From NCBI GenBank assembly GCA_937958285.1, contig CALFXQ010000434.1:1-6021 (forward strand): a stretch of 6,021 nucleotides of DNA, written 5' to 3'. Position 1 is the first letter of the stretch. The number at the start of each line of letters is the position of its first letter. This stretch comes from an uncultured Fusibacter sp. (lineage in GTDB: Bacteria; Bacillota; Clostridia; Peptostreptococcales; Acidaminobacteraceae). The translations under genes were made by a program, and so were the position numbers. Positions 5,905-6,021 of this stretch are shown in pieces. The notes beneath the pieces are model-generated. The model searched no databases. It worked only from the letters and a program-made list of their open reading frames with translations, and was not told the DNA's origin.

Positions 5905-6021
5905 GGCTGGCCAAGTGAATGTTGATTCAAATGTATGTAGGCGTAATTGACTCAGGTGTACATTAAGGTCGCGACTCTCAAGCACGACGAGTTCCCACCT
6001 GCATTTTCACTTGAGAACCCA
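5905..6021 (-). other. Leader upstream of essC, possibly with the end of an upstream gene
   Basis: I find no complete gene here. Two minus-strand frames are open from the window edge: one ends at TGA 5980-5978 (13 codons, final residues V-G-T-R-R-A), the other at TGA 5954-5952 (22 codons, final residues L-M-Y-T). Either could be the 3' end of an upstream gene, leaving a gap of 86 or 60 nt to essC, in line with the other spacings. Neither can be chosen from this fragment. I see no convincing -35/-10 pair, so the operon promoter is probably further upstream. An 8-bp palindrome GTCGCGAC lies at 5968-5975. Confidence 0.35.

Noticed and set aside
5891..5930. Longer essC reading starting at TTG 5930 (13 extra residues).
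   Set aside because: It has no Shine-Dalgarno, while the ATG at 5891 has AGAGGAG at ideal spacing and begins the protein at the usual EssC-like N-terminus.
5968..5975. Palindrome GTCGCGAC as an operator.
   Set aside because: A single 8-bp palindrome with no promoter nearby is not enough to call a regulator site.
5800..5985. 61-codon minus-strand frame overlapping the 5' end of essC.
   Set aside because: It starts at a non-ATG codon without a ribosome site, mostly overlaps essC in another frame, and its translation shows no family features.
1..6021. CRISPR arrays, tRNA or rRNA genes, insertion sequences.
   Set aside because: I saw no spaced direct repeats, no cloverleaf or rRNA-like stretches, and no transposase or terminal inverted repeats.

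Overview
The window is part of a type VII secretion locus of the Firmicutes kind (T7SSb, also called Ess or Yuk), with every recognisable gene on the minus strand. The organism is most likely a Gram-positive bacterium of the Firmicutes (Bacillota). The reasons are a full-length EssC with N-terminal FHA domains and three tandem FtsK/SpoIIIE-type domains, an EsaB/YukD-like protein, two WXG100 proteins, strong AGGAGG-type Shine-Dalgarno sites and moderate GC content. I cannot name the genus. The gene order differs from Staphylococcus aureus and Bacillus subtilis, which fits a clostridial or other non-bacillar lineage, but that is an inference.

In the direction of transcription (right to left), 5892-6021 is a leader that may hold the 3' end of an upstream gene. 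essC follows (5891-1194, 1565 aa), the membrane ATPase that drives export. Its stop overlaps the start of an EsaB/YukD-like ubiquitin-fold gene (1197-946) in an ATGA junction. Next come two WXG100 genes, one with a non-canonical hairpin (897-601) and one with a canonical W-S-G hairpin and a C-terminal YxxxE (551-246). Last is the start of a probable lipoprotein (188 to the window edge). Gaps between the downstream genes are 48 to 57 nt, each with a good Shine-Dalgarno site, and none holds a convincing terminator, so this reads as one operon.

The expected division of labour is that the WXG100 proteins are secreted as dimers and recognised by EssC, EsaB is a cytoplasmic accessory factor, and the lipoprotein works at the outer face of the membrane or is an accessory or immunity-type factor. 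EssB/YukC, EssA and EsaA are not in the window and must lie outside it or be missing.

The system itself is known, so I do not claim a new one. The observations most worth a second look are an 11-codon scrap after esaB that repeats the last five codons plus stop of the second WXG100 gene with only synonymous changes (a possible deleted third WXG100 gene), the asymmetry of the WXG100 pair, the canonical phosphothreonine-type signature in the second FHA domain of EssC, the loss of catalytic residues in EssC ATPase domains 2 and 3, and a GC-rich patch in the domain-3 coding region.
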